Shown here one piece after another: positions 35,030 through 46,500 of a stretch of DNA of 64,000 nt. The DNA is from Rhododendron vialii (taxonomy: Eukaryota > Streptophyta > Magnoliopsida > Ericales > Ericaceae). The translations under genes and the position numbers were made by a program. The DNA lies in contig NC_080568.1 in the NCBI RefSeq assembly GCF_030253575.1, positions 7,613,501-7,677,500 on the forward strand. Direction: 5' to 3'. The first letter of the stretch is position 1, and the number at the start of each line of letters is the position of its first letter. The notes below the pieces were generated by a model that saw nothing but the letters and a program-made list of their open reading frames with translations, was not told the DNA's origin and made no database searches.

Positions 35030-35545
35030 ATAACCCAAGTATAAAGGGATGCTTCGTACATGAAAAGTTATGTTACTGACACGTCATTGCAAAACTTGTG
35101 CTTGGTCTTTATCAGTTGTACTTTATGACGTTAATGTACTTTATGATTAAGTAAGATTATGAAGTTCAACTGAGTTAAGATGTGTATAAAACAACAGAAC
35201 AACTGTGTGCAAAGGAAAACAGAACATTACATCTGATGCACACAACAGAACAGCAGTAGCATCTTAATTTCAGCAACGTTTATATAACCATATATACGAA
35301 GAGAAACATGTGACATTCTGATACAGAGCTGTACGAAATATCAGATTCCAGTCATATAAGACACCATTTTTACTTAAAAACAGTAGCCAAGACAGAAAAC
35401 TAGTAATAAACAGGAGCAGTAGCAACTGCAACCCTTCTCTATTAGATTTTAGTACCAAAACTTCAGCAACAACTGGAATAACAGAATTGAACTAACAGAA
35501 CTACAGCAGCAGCAGAATTACAGCCCAATATATTAGACAGATAAT
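35030..35545. repeat. Copy 2 of the 0.5-kb duplication inside the MULE
   Basis: Direct repeat of 33295-33865. It lies in what should be an intron of the Ulp-like gene between the exon ending at 35600 and the protease exon starting near 34890. Confidence 0.8.
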
Positions 35546-38500
35546 CATATATAACCTTAAATAAGCATGCAGTTACGAAGTAAAGTAGATGTTGCTTACC
35601 CAGATTGTACATGGGAAATATGCAACGTTACCATGGTTAAGGTTATCTTTATCCAGTTGGATTGTTAACATACGAGCGAGATCGTCGATCATCTGCATTA
35701 GTTTCCTATTTAAGAACAGAATCGACCAATACCCAGTTTGATATGTATTTGCAGTATGATATAAAATATGATTTACATACCCAGTTTGAGACGTCCCCTC
35801 CTTGCAAGAGTTTCATTATGTCTTCCAGAGGTACAACTTCTCTCGTCACATCATTGGTCCAGACAGTACAACTGTTATCACACATGTGTACCAAAAAACT
35901 ATCAGAAAAAACGTACTTGAGATCATGTGATGCGCAAAAAAATGTGTACCAAAAAAAATTCGTCTCATAGATCATGTTGAAAACAGCAGCAAATATCATG
36001 TTATGCAATCTTTTCATATGAGGTTATATTAGTTTAGTATTTTTACTTACGTGATATCAGCCTCAGAACAATCAACAATTTGTTGCAATAGGTTCGCATC
36101 GGTATTTGGGAGCAAGTGCATCAACGATACTTCACGTAGATTCCACTTTTGTTTCGGTATATTCTTTGCCCCATTTTTCAAATCAACGTAGACATAATCA
36201 TCTGACCGCTTCTCCACTCTGGTTAAAGTTTTTTTTGACTCCTCTGGTCAGAGACGATGATTTCACTTTTATTTTGGTTTTTCCCCTCTTTCCTTTAGGT
36301 GTGTTACATCCTAGTATACTCGTGTATGCCTCTACAGTCGTACTGTCCACTTGTGCATCTGGCACCATTATTTTCTCTGGCCCACCCTCATCCTGGACAA
36401 TTTCAAACCCCCCCTCTCCTTCTTCTTCTTCTTCTTCGTCTTCTTCTTCTTCTTCTTTCAAATTTTCTATTTCATGTTTATCTCTCCCGTCATCCACTTT
36501 TTTAGCATTGGATTCTTTCTGACCCACATTTTCAACTGTCTGTTTTCAAAAAATAATCATCACTTATAATTGTTAACTTACTGCCTACATATATAACCTA
36601 ATATATATGAGGTACCTGGTACATTTGTGTAACATTGTGTATCACAAAATCATCAATGATATCTCCGGCGACTTCCAGTTTTTCTTCAACAATGTCTTTA
36701 TCTATAATCATGCCACCAATCTCTGTCTGTAAAGTAATGTTTACGTGTTCAAGGTGGTCTTTGTCAAACTGTGCGGAAATGCTTTCGAATCCTAAACCAG
36801 CTGTTGTGTTTTGTGGATGATTCGTAATCCTTCTCCTGAGTTCAGAAATTGTGGAATTTTTCTCCTCATTTTCCTTCTGAAGATCAGAAATTATCCGATC
36901 CTTTTCCACATTTTCTTCGGTCAACTTTCTGATTATATCTCGGAGGGTTACCACTTCATCCTGCTCATCATCCGTATCCTCATCACTTGTATCCTCCATG
37001 ACCTCGTCGCCCGACTTGTCAACTGCTGTCTTCAACTTACTGGCCTTGACATCAGCATCGTGTTCGGGTACTTGGAAAAACCGATACAACTCTTCCTCCT
37101 TGTCGTATGGCTGCAACTCTGAGGAGAATACCTTCAAAAAAATACCATAAACAATGACGTTTATAAATCACATGCAGCACCAAAACTGTTTTATAATTGA
37201 TCATCTATGTTCCTTAAAAAAACACATAACTCTATCTAATATTTACCGATTGCAGATTAAGTGAGTCCAAGTTGTTTGTACGTAATGCCTTGGTTAGGTC
37301 ACCAAGCCTCCACTTGATGAACCTTGGTATGATTTGTGGATCTCCTTATTTAATTATAGACACATGCTCACAGAGCCAATACTGTTTCCAAAAGAAGACA
37401 CAAATTAGTTTAAAACATAACAAAAAATTGGAAAAACTATAAAAGTTAAAAAGTGGGAAGTTATTGTTACCATAAGCCCCATTACGCATCCTTCTACTTT
37501 TGTTGGTAAGGAAGAAGCTCTTTTGTTTAGTTCTTGGATGACATCTTTGATGATGAATGTTGCCCAATCGTATGAGGTGCTATTATCCAAATATTCCACA
37601 AACTCCAAGTAACCCCAACTAACTCTCACTTGTGTGTTTGCAAAAAATAATGTCCCTATTAACAAAAGGCATAGGACACGTGCCAAGTCCTTCGCATCCT
37701 GCAAAGTGTTGCCTTTAACAGCTTTGGTAAAGAATTCCCTTAGTACCGGAATTGTTAATATCCTTTGGCCTTTGGGACCTGGGCAAAGTCGATCAGCGAA
37801 GTCTGATTTCGGTACCCTTGGAGTTGGATTTAGTACAATCCTTGTAGGACCGAATTGTATTCCAAATATGAGTGTTACCTCTTTCGCTGTTATTCTCACA
37901 GACTTGCCACCCAATTTAAACCTCCCACTCGTCCCCTCATATTGCTTTACCAACTTTAAAACGTCGGTATCACTCTTCCGTACGTAGGCCTCATCCAGAT
38001 TTGCTTCGACAATACCCAACAGAAGTTCAGCAAATGGTGTCTTCTTGATCTCTTGAATTTGAAGTGGTGTGAATTGCCCAGTAGGAATACTCCTTATCAG
38101 TTTTACCACAGTATTTAAAGTTGACCTGCATAAAATACAGAAATTGTTACAAAAAATCACTTGCAACCATATATAATTCAAATTATAACATCATATATTT
38201 CAAGTTAGATTAAATATAACATTATATCAAAGTTAATATGCAACATATAACATTTGTATGCTGTTGCAAATACAATGAAATTGATACAGATTAACATATA
38301 TAACCATATATATGACAGGTTATAACAATACATATAACCTTTCAATATTATGTACATCATATATAACATTATATCATTAATACTATGGAACATCCAACAA
38401 TCATATGATGGTGCAATATGATTAAAATGAAACAGAAAATCATATATAACCATATATATTACAGGTTATAAACATATATATCCTTACACATTTTCGTATA

Positions 38501-39049
38501 AAATATATGACATTATATCATTACGTTCATATACATATTATCATGTGTCCTTACCTGTACTGAATGGCCCTCTTGTGTTCCACTTTTTCCTGCTTTGGAT
38601 GGCTTTTCGTGCCCTTCATTCATTTTCTCTTCTGCCCCTTTTTTCCTTTTCAATTTCTTCTTCATCTCCCTTGTCTTCATCCCATTCCTCTTCTTCTTGA
38701 CCCCCCTTTACCTTTTGGTTAACATTTGGTTTTCTATTTAAACTTTCACTCTCGGAGACTTGATACTTTGGTTTTCGTCTAAACCCTTTGTCCTCCCTTT
38801 CTTCTTTGTCCTTACTCCTTTGCATTTTCTTCAATGCCTCAGCAGACCGTGTGACTCTCTTTGTTGGGGTGTTCAGATCTATAACTTCTACATCTCCACT
38901 ATTTGGCCTTTTCCTCTTTCTCTCATAAACCATTGCAGTGTCTGGCTTCTTTCCATGATGTTTCCTATTGATTTGAATTGGGGTTGGGGAGGAACTTTGG
39001 ACAGTTGCTTCTACAGCGTCTTCTTGTGATCCTTTCCGTTTCCTTGCGG

Positions 39050-39400
39050 ACACATTCTTCCTGGGGGAGGGGGAGGAAGACTTGACTACCTTAGACTTAT
39101 GTGCAATGTCTTCATTACTTATGGTCCGTTTCCTTGCGAACACATTCTTCCGGTGGGAGGGGGAGGAAGACTTTACTACCTCAGACTTATGTGCACTGTC
39201 TTCAATATTTATGACAGCAGGGTCTGCTGTCCGTTTCCTTGCAGACACCTTTTTCCGAGGGGAGGGGGAGGAAGACTTGACTACCTCGGACTTATGTTTA
39301 CTGTTTTCTATACTTATGACAGCAGGGTCTGCTGTCCGTTTCCTTGGTGTTTTCTTCTGTCTCATCTCTTTTGGGGGGTCAATCATTGCTAACGGACGGG
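39050..39400 (-). repeat. Tandem coding repeats in the Ulp-like N-terminus
   Basis: Three units of about 30-36 residues share RKRTADPAVI, HKSEVV and KSSSPSPRK; a fourth, weaker unit follows (RKRKGSQEDAV, SSSPTP). At DNA level the units recur with a period of about 90-110 bp. They make a lysine/arginine- and serine-rich tail that looks disordered and nuclear. Confidence 0.85.
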
Positions 39401-39749
39401 CTTCTGTAGCGTACGCCGCAGGTACCAACTCTTTCCCTGTTCTTTTTGGTTTAGTCATTGCTGCACATACAATGAATATATTAAACCCATGGAAACATAG
39501 AGTTTTGTATCTTAGCAAAAGGGATTCAAGATACTGATATTACAAATTATGTTCTAACATGGACCGGTCAAAATCACATGTAAATCATAGACGTAAAAAA
39601 CAAAAACTGATGCCTTAATTTAGTCAGTCAAGTTCAAATTTATATATCCGTCAGTCCTTATGATAACTTAACCAGATATAACCATAAGCATTAGCATATC
39701 ACTATATAACCATATTTGAAAATCATGCCACACAGAACATCTATTCACA

Positions 39750-40395
39750 CACAGTTTACATAACCATATATTCCATCAATGATATCCCTAACTTAAATCA
39801 ACAACACCCTTACTGATCAAATATTCATATAACCACATTTACTTTCAATCAAAACCCTAATTTAACTTAACCAACACTTTACCAATCAGAACCATAACTG
39901 AGCCAATGATTCATATAACCATATATACAAGAAGAAACATACCTGTAAACCAACATTCAAACAACCAACATTTATATAACCATATATACCATAGATGAAA
40001 TCTCTAACTTAATTCAACCATATCCTAATGGATCAAATATTGATATAACCACATTTACTTTCAATCAAAACCCTAATTTAACTTAACCAACACTTTACCG
40101 TTCAGAACCCTAACTAAGCCAAATGATTCATATAACCATATATACAGGAAGAAACATACCTGTAAACCAACATTCAAACAACCAACATTTATATAACCAT
40201 ATATACCATAGATGAAATCCCTAACTTAATTCAACCATACCCTAACGGATCAAATATTGATATAACCAGATATACTTGCAATCAAAACCCTATCTTAACT
40301 TAACCAATACTTAACCAATCAGAACCTTAACTTAAAAGATTAAACCAAACTTAGCCAACCCATTCATATAACCATATATACAAAGACAAACATAC
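39750..40395. repeat. 217-bp tandem repeats upstream of the Ulp-like gene
   Basis: GATCAAATATT occurs at 39814, 40031 and 40248, a constant 217-bp period. Each unit carries ATATAACCATATATAC and a CATACCTGTAAACC segment, which on the minus strand is a good splice donor (CAG|GTATG). The tandem units therefore multiply a possible donor site in the leader of the Ulp-like gene. Confidence 0.88.
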
Positions 40396-40739
40396 CTGGT
40401 AATCGATTCCGATGTAGGATTTGACGGCATTTGATAAACGAAAGCGAACAATTGCGAAGAGCGGGACGGCGTCCGACTGGAACGAAGGAGAACAACGGCG
40501 TAGAACAGCTACTACCACCCGACTACAATGGGCGAAGTATGGCGTCTATCACCCGACCAGAATGGGCGACTGAAACTGGTCGTAGGACGGTGACGAACGG
40601 AGAAGAACGTCTGTCTGAAACTATGGAGAAGGCGAGACCGTTGGTGAACGAAGAAGGCCGACGACGAAATGGCAGGCGACCAAGTTCTTCTCACGAACCG
40701 TCTAGGGCTTTTCATGCTTTTCACGAACAGGGGTTCATT

Positions 40740-40785
40740 CTGAAAAATGTGTGTGTGTGTGGGGGGGAAGGGGGGGGTGGGGATT
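40740..40785 (+). repeat. GT/G-rich tract near the right MULE end
   Basis: (GT)7 is followed by runs of G7, G8 and G4. The run spacing would allow a G-quadruplex on the plus strand. Confidence 0.7.
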
Positions 40786-41026
40786 CCATTTGTACTGAAT
40801 TGTGAGAGATTTTCGGGGTTTGAAAATTTCAAATAAATGTTTTCGAAATTGATGGAAAAACGGGGCAAAAACTTTTTTAAAAAATAGGGGTATTTTAGAC
40901 TAGACAGGGTTATTATATCATTAATAATAGGTTAGTGGACTTAGTGGGTTTTGGAATTTAGAAGTGGATTTAGTGGGTTTGGAAAGTGCTATAGTGGACT
41001 TATGAAAAATTCTCCCTTTTTTTTTT

Positions 41027-43572
41027 GGTGAAAATTGAAGTAAGGTTAAAGTAGAAGCTTCATTTAATATGAAACAGTTCAATAGGTTGACCCAAATGTA
41101 AGTATATATTTGATTTTCATTAATAGCATAGTTGCAAATTTGAGAGACAAGAAATGGCCTCGTAAAATTGGGGTTCAATTTTGATTTGCATTCAACTTAA
41201 TATATATAGGTGTGAGTTAAGAACTGGAGTTGGTTTTGGGAATCAATAAATATTCAACAAGTATTAATAATTTTGCAGATAAAAAAAAAAAACATTTGAA
41301 TGGTTTTGTCCCCCAAAAGGCGATTGAATAATTTTTCCCTTATTGCTTTCAGGGGAAAAAAATCCCTTATTTAAACCAAATGGAGCCTAAAAAAAAACGA
41401 AAGAAATTGAATGTAGTGATCCCACAGCAACTGCATAGCGTGTGAAGTATGGAACTAATGGCTAAGTTGAGCACTTGAGCTGCGTGGACTTTACAATTGT
41501 TTTTCTACTTACTAAACTATCAATTTGACGATTTCAGCCGCCCAATTATCATAGTGCTAACTATTTAGTCTAATCGATAACAAAAATTAAAAATTTGGAC
41601 AAAAAATGTGATGTAAGGCCTTGTTTGGTACTCGCAAGAAATTGATATTTTTTTTATTTTTTTGGGCCCCATTATGAGTCGTAAAAAGATAATTCAAACC
41701 GCAAGTTATTCTAAAAATGTTTTTTCATGGGTTCCTGAAAAAAATAAACTCAATCTGATATCGGTAATTGCTGTTTTAGAATTTGTAGGGAATTTCAGGA
41801 TTCGTAAGATGCCCTACAAATTATGAAACAGCCCTTACCGATATTAGATTGAGCTCATTTTTTTTGGCTTTAGCTTTCTTGTGAATAGTAACATTATTGC
41901 ATCCCCTCTAGCAAAGTTGGATAATTCGTAAACGCTCTTCATGATATCGGACTGAAGTGATTTTGTAGAAGGATTCTAAACGACGTATTTTGAACAAAAT
42001 TAGCAGCTACAATCATTTTTGCAGGACCTGAGATGGGCGCAAAAACGATCTGTGGGCGATTGATGTGCATCATTTGCTGTACTTGTATCTTCACTGTGCA
42101 TAACTATACATGGTTCGGGCCACTGCTATGTACAAATCATGTGTCCCCATTGGTGCCACCTGTCCCCGGACCAAGTTTGGCAAAAGTTACCTGAATAACA
42201 AGTGGTGGCTTATTTATTTCCTTATTAAAAAAAATTGTATTTATTAATTTTATGTCAAATTTTTATGAATTATTAATTTTGCATCTAACACATTTGTTAG
42301 TAAACTAACAAATGCAAAAAAAATAAGCCACCTGGCTTATATAGCCGAAGGAGGTTATCCTATAAGTACCTGGGCCCCTCTCCAAGTTGGCTTACTTGCT
42401 TACTTCTCTCTCAATTTATTTGTCTTGTCTTATTTTAACTACTTAAAAAACCTTGGTTATATCTTTTAATTGACAATTAGTTTATAAAAAATATGGATAT
42501 AATTTCATAGATCTTAATATTATTCTATTGAACAAAGTTTTCAAAACTATATAAAATGTAAATAAACTAAAATATTTAAGCAATTCAAAAGTGGCATGAA
42601 CTCCGAAAAAAACTATAATAACAAATTGGACGAAGGAACTTGTAAGTATCTAAATATACTTGTTCTCTCTTAATGGAATAGATTTTTATTAAGAAAATTC
42701 AAACACAAAATAAGAAAAACTAATAATGGACTGCAAATAAGAGTCGTTTTATTTATCTTCTTTATTACTTATTTAGAAAGTACTCCTAAATCCATAACCA
42801 CCACAAACAAACCAAGTGGGTACTCATATATATGAAACTACAGGTATATAAGCAAAGCCTTGGCTGCTTGTCTTTTGATCCTAAACTTAGATTAAAGCTA
42901 TCAAACATCATAATATGCTCGTATCAACAAACAGGTTCTCTGTTCTCTCTGAAAATGAATCTACAAATCTGCCTTCGTTCGCGGTAACATGCGAAAGTGG
43001 TCGGTTTAACAGGAAGTACTTGTATTTCCTCGCTCGATGCATGGATTCAAATCTTCCCCATAGGAATATCCCTTTAAATACAGGACAAAAGGAAAAAGGA
43101 TACAAAAAGGAACAGCCTAAATCCGAGTTAGTCCAGCTTAATAATCTTACTCACCATTTTTACTTTTAAGCCATAAATCCGCATCTTTGTCAAACACCCT
43201 TTGAAACCACTTCTTCCAGGCTACATGCACTCCGGAAATTGGACTGCTGTTCAAAGATAAACTACTTGTTTCTGTGACGTAGCGGTGCTTAAGAAGGCAC
43301 AGGAAAATGCACATACAAAAGAAGTAAACAAAATAGAAGACAAACCACAAGAAGCGCCAATGATGGAGTCATACCACATACTCCATAAGAAGAATTACGC
43401 TAATTCAATCCGCGTTGAACAACAGAATAACCACCAATTTTACAGGAAATCAATGCCACCGCAATTACTGGAAGGCAAAAATAGTGCCGAGGTCATGCCA
43501 ACTACCTTATTGCTCTCCACCAGACAAAAACATGGCCATTCTTTCAACTCACAAAAAAGACATTTCTAAAAT
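41027..43572. other. Region between the MULE and VDAC; no gene seen
   Basis: AT-rich. It contains a hairpin around 41745-41865 (CAATCTGATATCGGTAA against TTACCGATATTAGATTG, and GAATTTGTAGGG against CCCTACAAATT) and a family-A hairpin remnant at about 42230-42335. Open frames at 42915-43169 and 43147-43350 do not resemble known proteins; the latter lies just past the VDAC stop codon and may be its 3' UTR. Confidence 0.45.
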
Positions 43573-46500
43573 TCATGGCTTCAGAACCAAAGCCAGTCCA
43601 ATCTTGGCACTTTTCTCAATAGCCCTGGTGTCCACTTCCCCGGAGATAGTGAAGAGGGACTTTGGACGCCACTCATGCTGGATGAGAGTGCTTGCCTTGC
43701 CATAGTTGTTCACCCTAGCCTTCACTGTGGTTAGTGGATCCAGTGCATGTTGTGTTCCAATAGTGAGTGTGTTCTCGTTGCTTGAGAAGCAGTGTGTGAG
43801 CTCCGCACCAACAGCAGTGTTTGTCAATGGGCTAACAGAGTGATAGTAGGAAGCAGCTAGGGTATCACCTTTGTCATTCCTGTAACCACCGACAATAAAA
43901 TATCCGTCAAACAAACAAAGCACATCCATTTACACCACCAACACTGCCAGCTTATCAGGTCAAAACATAAAGGTTGCAGTTTTCCCTTTCCCCTTTATTT
44001 TTTTTTTGGGATACATCGTTAAAAATGCAACAAACTTCATCATGCCTTACCAAGTAACAAAATTACCATAACTCTATCAAACAAGCTGAACATTGCCATT
44101 TCCCAAGAGACCAAAATGAAATATGAGTGAAACAAAAAGAAAAAAAAAAAAAAAATTTCCCCAATGTTTCCAACCTACAGAGAAATGTCTGGACAAAGTA
44201 CAAACAAAGATTAATGAAACTAAGTTGTGCCGACACGGATTTGAATTTTGTTTGACAACCCTTAAAAATTCTAGATTCATAATAACATTTGCCTTTTTAG
44301 TTTTTAGATTTTTGCATTTTAAGAACCAGTGGATCAATTATTAGGGTTCCAGGCACTTGGATCATGCACTTAGGGTTTTACGACAATTATTAGGCTCTTA
44401 TGCACTTAGTTAAGTTTTAGTCAATATTTATAAACATTTCTTCTATCCTCAATCTCTTGGAATGTCTCCGAAAAGTTTGCGAAATGTTTCTGTTTCTAAT
44501 GCACGCAGATGACAAATATCCATAACAACAGCAGCATTTCTACAGAATGAAGAAATCATCAAAACCTATCTGATGATCTAGACCAACTGCTACACAACAA
44601 TGCTATGGTAGAACACAAAATCAGACAGAGAGTAACCAAGCAAGAAAAGTAAAAACATTTTACGGATCATCAAAGAATCATTCTCTGTGTGAGCAACGCA
44701 CAACTCACAGTGTCAAAGAGGCGATGAGGTCAGTCTTGGTAAAATTCAACCCAGCATTGTATTTGGTAAAGTTTCCAGTGGCAGTATCGAAAGAAAGATC
44801 AGCCCCAAGAGACAAGTCACTGTTGCCAGCCACGCCAGAGAAGTTGACAATGGGAGTGGCAGTTAATCCCATACTGGTACTGATGCCAGCATAATCATGC
44901 AGGTACTGTAGCTCTACCTATTACCATAATCACATAAGTCAGAGTAAGCAAACTTAAGGGTGAGACTCCTACAGGATGCAAGTTATTCGAAAGCTGAAAA
45001 CTTAAAGGCCAAAGTCTGATCACCTTGCCAGATCTTTGATCAGGAACCTTAAAACTGAGGATTGTCTTGAGTCCAGGAGCAGGTTCATCAATGGTAATTG
45101 TGGTCAAAAGCTACACATACACTTAATTTAGTCAGCTAGATTTGGAAAGCATCAAGTGAACTCTTAAAGCATCTCTGTGGATGGGAATAAAAGTTGAAGA
45201 CCATAGCACATCAATCAACACAAAATCTGTCGTCTCAGTACTTCAATAAATCCATGACCAAAGAAATTTTAGGTAAACTTTTGACAGATTATGGATCACA
45301 AAAAACTGATGTTTGTCCAGGACTTCAGTTCATCAAACAAATGCAATCTTTTACATTAAGCTCAGACGATCGACCATGAGCTTTTCATTGAACAGAACTG
45401 GAAAGTAAGCCTAGCCGGATTACAGAACAGAGATACATTACAAACAATTTGCTAAAAAAGCAGTTTTGACTACACAGTCATCATTTCATGTGAGATGTTA
45501 TATCACACAGCGCACGAGGCTCCCGCTACCGTAGGGTTTGAGAAGGATTGGATGTACACCACAACCGGAGAGGCTATTTCCGCAATTCTCAACAGCAAAA
45601 TGCGATAATAGTAATCTCAAAATAAATGTACGAAGGAAAGATGACATGCAGTTCACCAAGTAAAGAAGAGAGGTAACAAGAAACCTTGAATTGACTCCCG
45701 AATTCCTAAAAGTTCATATAAAAAGATCCCTCTAAAAAATAAGATGCTGAAACCCAAAAAGATACTAAAATACCCAAGCAAACTGTGCACAGAAGCACTA
45801 CTCTCCATCCTTAAGATAACGCAATAGGAGTATGTAACGAAAAAAAATGGTCAATACTTTCTTGGGAGCCCTACAAATGACACACCACTGAATGCGTAAA
45901 GAGCAAATCGACCTTCTCTTGTAAACCATGTACGGGTACTGAGATTTGTGGAACCTTCATATCCAACCCAAAACCAATTGGCAATGAGTGGAGGGGTGCC
46001 TCATGTTATTAAGTGATCTCCCATTCCAAACCCAAGCAATACGGAACTATTCTCTAACTCCCCCTCACATGTAGCTGCATTTAAGTCGTCACATGTAGCC
46101 ACTTTTTTGGGTCTATCTTCATGCATTCTTTTATTGGGTCTATCATCGTGGAGTGTGGAGTGACTAGAGTCTATGGACTAATTCGATCTTAGTTTGGGAT
46201 AGAATGGGCCTGCTTCTAATACAAGGAGAAAACTTTATATCCAATCTAAAACCAATTGGCAATGAGTGGAGAGGTCTCTCATATTATAAAATATTAAGTG
46301 ATCTTCCATTCCCTACCCAAGCAAAAAGGAACTATACTCTTAACACTTGTGAGCCACTGATAGTGCAAACACTTTGACCTTGAGGGGCATGTATGCATCA
46401 CAAATCATCCAATAGGAGGAACAAAAGGACCATTGGATTGTCAATCACGATAGGAAAATATCACTTGCAAGAAAAAAAGCTGGATGAGGCAAGAATCCAC

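Larger units (their letters stand above)
34070..39460 (-). pseudogene. Ulp1-like cysteine protease gene of the MULE (C48 family), degraded
   Basis: Probable exons, minus strand: 38555-39460, 37471-38125, 37247-37381, 36616-37131, 36051-36539, 35781-35871, 35600-35692, about 34890 to 34589, about 34480 to 34356, 34070-34262. The start is MTKPKRTGKE (39458), after an acceptor; a 5' exon probably lies near 40400, where CAG|GTATGT is seen. Order: a very basic N-terminus with repeats; a DUF1985/plant-mobile-like domain (ITAKEVTLIFGIQFGP); an acidic coiled-coil stretch; the Ulp1 protease domain with catalytic His (YHWTILLFDV, codon 34694-34696), Asn in HYNSL where Ulp1 has Asp (34643-34645), and Cys (VDCGVIVCML, 34253-34255). 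Lesions: a frame change at A/G runs near 38632, a TAA at 37346-37348, and a frame change at the T8 run near 36231. Role of such proteases in MULEs is unknown; they may remove SUMO-like tags. Confidence 0.78.
29862..41016. mobile_element. 11-kb Mutator-like element of Kaonashi type (mudrA plus Ulp1-like gene)
   Basis: Diverged terminal inverted repeats of about 100 bp: left GGGTCCACTATAGCCTACTT (29879) and CTAACCCACTAAGTCCACTA; right, inverse-complemented, AAGTCCACTATAGCACTTTC and AAACCCACTAAGTCCACTAA (40925-41003). The exact tips are uncertain. If they abut the poly-T tracts at 29853-29861 (T9) and 41017-41026 (T10), a 9-bp T target duplication results, the size expected for MULEs. Inside are a mudrA transposase on the plus strand and a Ulp1-protease-like gene on the minus strand, converging. 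MULEs carrying ULP-like genes are known from plants (Kaonashi). Both genes have stops or frameshifts, so the copy looks non-autonomous or recently dead. Confidence 0.83.

Noticed and set aside
39459..39518. Longer N-terminus of the Ulp-like protein (start at 39518)
   Set aside because: A good acceptor (tatgtgcag) stands just before the Met at 39458, so the added residues are probably intron.
40512..40868. Minus-strand open frame near the right MULE end
   Set aside because: No resemblance to known proteins. It overlaps the G-rich tract and is more likely the untranslated leader of the Ulp-like gene.
42908..43350. Small open frames left of VDAC as a separate gene
   Set aside because: No family resemblance and they overlap each other on opposite strands; likely VDAC 3' UTR or noise.
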